Origin: Candidatus Latescibacterota bacterium
GTDB taxonomy: Bacteria > Krumholzibacteriota > Krumholzibacteriia > WVZY01
Length of the DNA: 55,733 nucleotides
Reading direction: 5' to 3'
Assembly (NCBI GenBank): GCA_011772205.1
Contig: WVZY01000042.1
Coordinates: 1 to 55,733 of the forward strand
In this document: piece by piece, positions 55,477 through 55,733 of the stretch
How the letters are laid out: each line of letters starts with the position of its first letter
How positions within the stretch are numbered: the stretch's first letter is position 1
Position numbers and translations under genes: made by a program
The notes under the pieces: model-generated
The model's database searches: none
The model's input: the letters and a program-made list of their open reading frames with translations, nothing else
Told to the model about the DNA's origin: nothing

Positions 55477-55733
55477 GCGGCTCCCGGAGAATAGTGCTCA
55501 AGGGTGATCAGGTGAATTCCTTCAAGATGCAGACCTGCTAATCAATATGATACCAAGCACTTAACTTTTAGTCAAAATAAATTCACGTCAGCGATAGAGA
55601 ATATCCTGCAGCTGATCCTTGTGATGCAATCACCAGCTACTTGGATGATTATGAATAAAAGCCGAAAAACTAGAACATATTGAAGCGGCTGGACCCTCCA
55701 TTTATCGTGGGTTGCTCAGGAGGTACCTGAGCA

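Noticed and set aside
1-55733. tRNA, rRNA, CRISPR arrays, transposases, integrases
   Set aside because: None could be recognised on either strand. Repeats found are protein-coding domain repeats, not regularly spaced short repeats.

Overview
The window looks like a piece of the chromosome of an uncultured Gram-negative bacterium of the FCB group (Fibrobacteres-Chlorobi-Bacteroidetes and related candidate phyla, of the Eisenbacteria / Krumholzibacteria / Zixibacteria / Latescibacteria kind). The reasons are secreted proteins ending in a FlgD-like 'YPNPFNP' sorting domain, cohesin-like and dockerin modules, a PorV-like barrel, lipoproteins, many SpoIIE-type phosphatases, and frequent TTG/GTG starts behind strong purine-rich ribosome binding sites. 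The lineage is inferred; no rRNA or tRNA gene is visible to fix it. No CRISPR array, transposase or integrase was found.

Layout. 1-3.2 kb: a broken CHASE-like sensor, a doubtful small membrane ORF and a K+-dependent membrane pyrophosphatase with its own promoter and structured leader. 3.7-7.85 kb: a compact sulfur/thiol redox cluster made of a HTH / eight-cysteine / receiver regulator, a DsrC-like protein, DsrM-like diheme cytochrome b, DsrK-like iron-sulfur subunit and a tandem double DsrC. No dsrAB or dsrJOP is present. 8.4-14.4 kb: exported proteins (an Fn3/cohesin/dockerin protein with an in-frame amber codon, a lipoprotein, a beta-helix protein, an amidohydrolase lipoprotein). 14.5-20.7 kb: a GAF-PP2C phosphatase, a YjbQ protein and a three-gene membrane glycosylation operon. 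20.9-25.8 kb: a tight four-gene run of two propeller lipoproteins and two barrel-like proteins. 25.9-32.3 kb: a lysine/ornithine catabolic operon (split saccharopine pathway plus RocD) and a divergent transketolase-like enzyme. 32.9-37.4 kb: STAS, PP2C-ATPase and PorV-TPR genes. 37.6-45.9 kb: one 2760-residue secreted LamG/cadherin-like protein. 46.2-55.5 kb: a Clp1-like kinase overlapping an archaemetzincin, an MFS transporter, a beta-structured secreted protein, an AT-rich FemAB-like gene, a cupredoxin-like protein and a Ser/Thr kinase with TPRs.

The most unusual part is the sulfur cluster. DsrC normally works by forming a disulfide between two conserved C-terminal cysteines. Here the single-domain DsrC keeps only the penultimate cysteine (CysA), while both halves of the tandem DsrC keep only the other one (CysB). 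The two active-site thiols are thus distributed over two separate proteins that flank the DsrMK-like membrane complex. An intermolecular disulfide relay, rather than the classical intramolecular trisulfide/disulfide cycle, is a testable inference. The regulator at the head of the cluster carries a cysteine-rich segment that may sense redox state or a metal.

Several reading frames are broken (amber codon at 8495-8497, a probable one-base deletion near 55, possible frameshifts near 900 and 32510). Whether these are real decay or assembly errors of a metagenomic sequence cannot be decided from one sequence.
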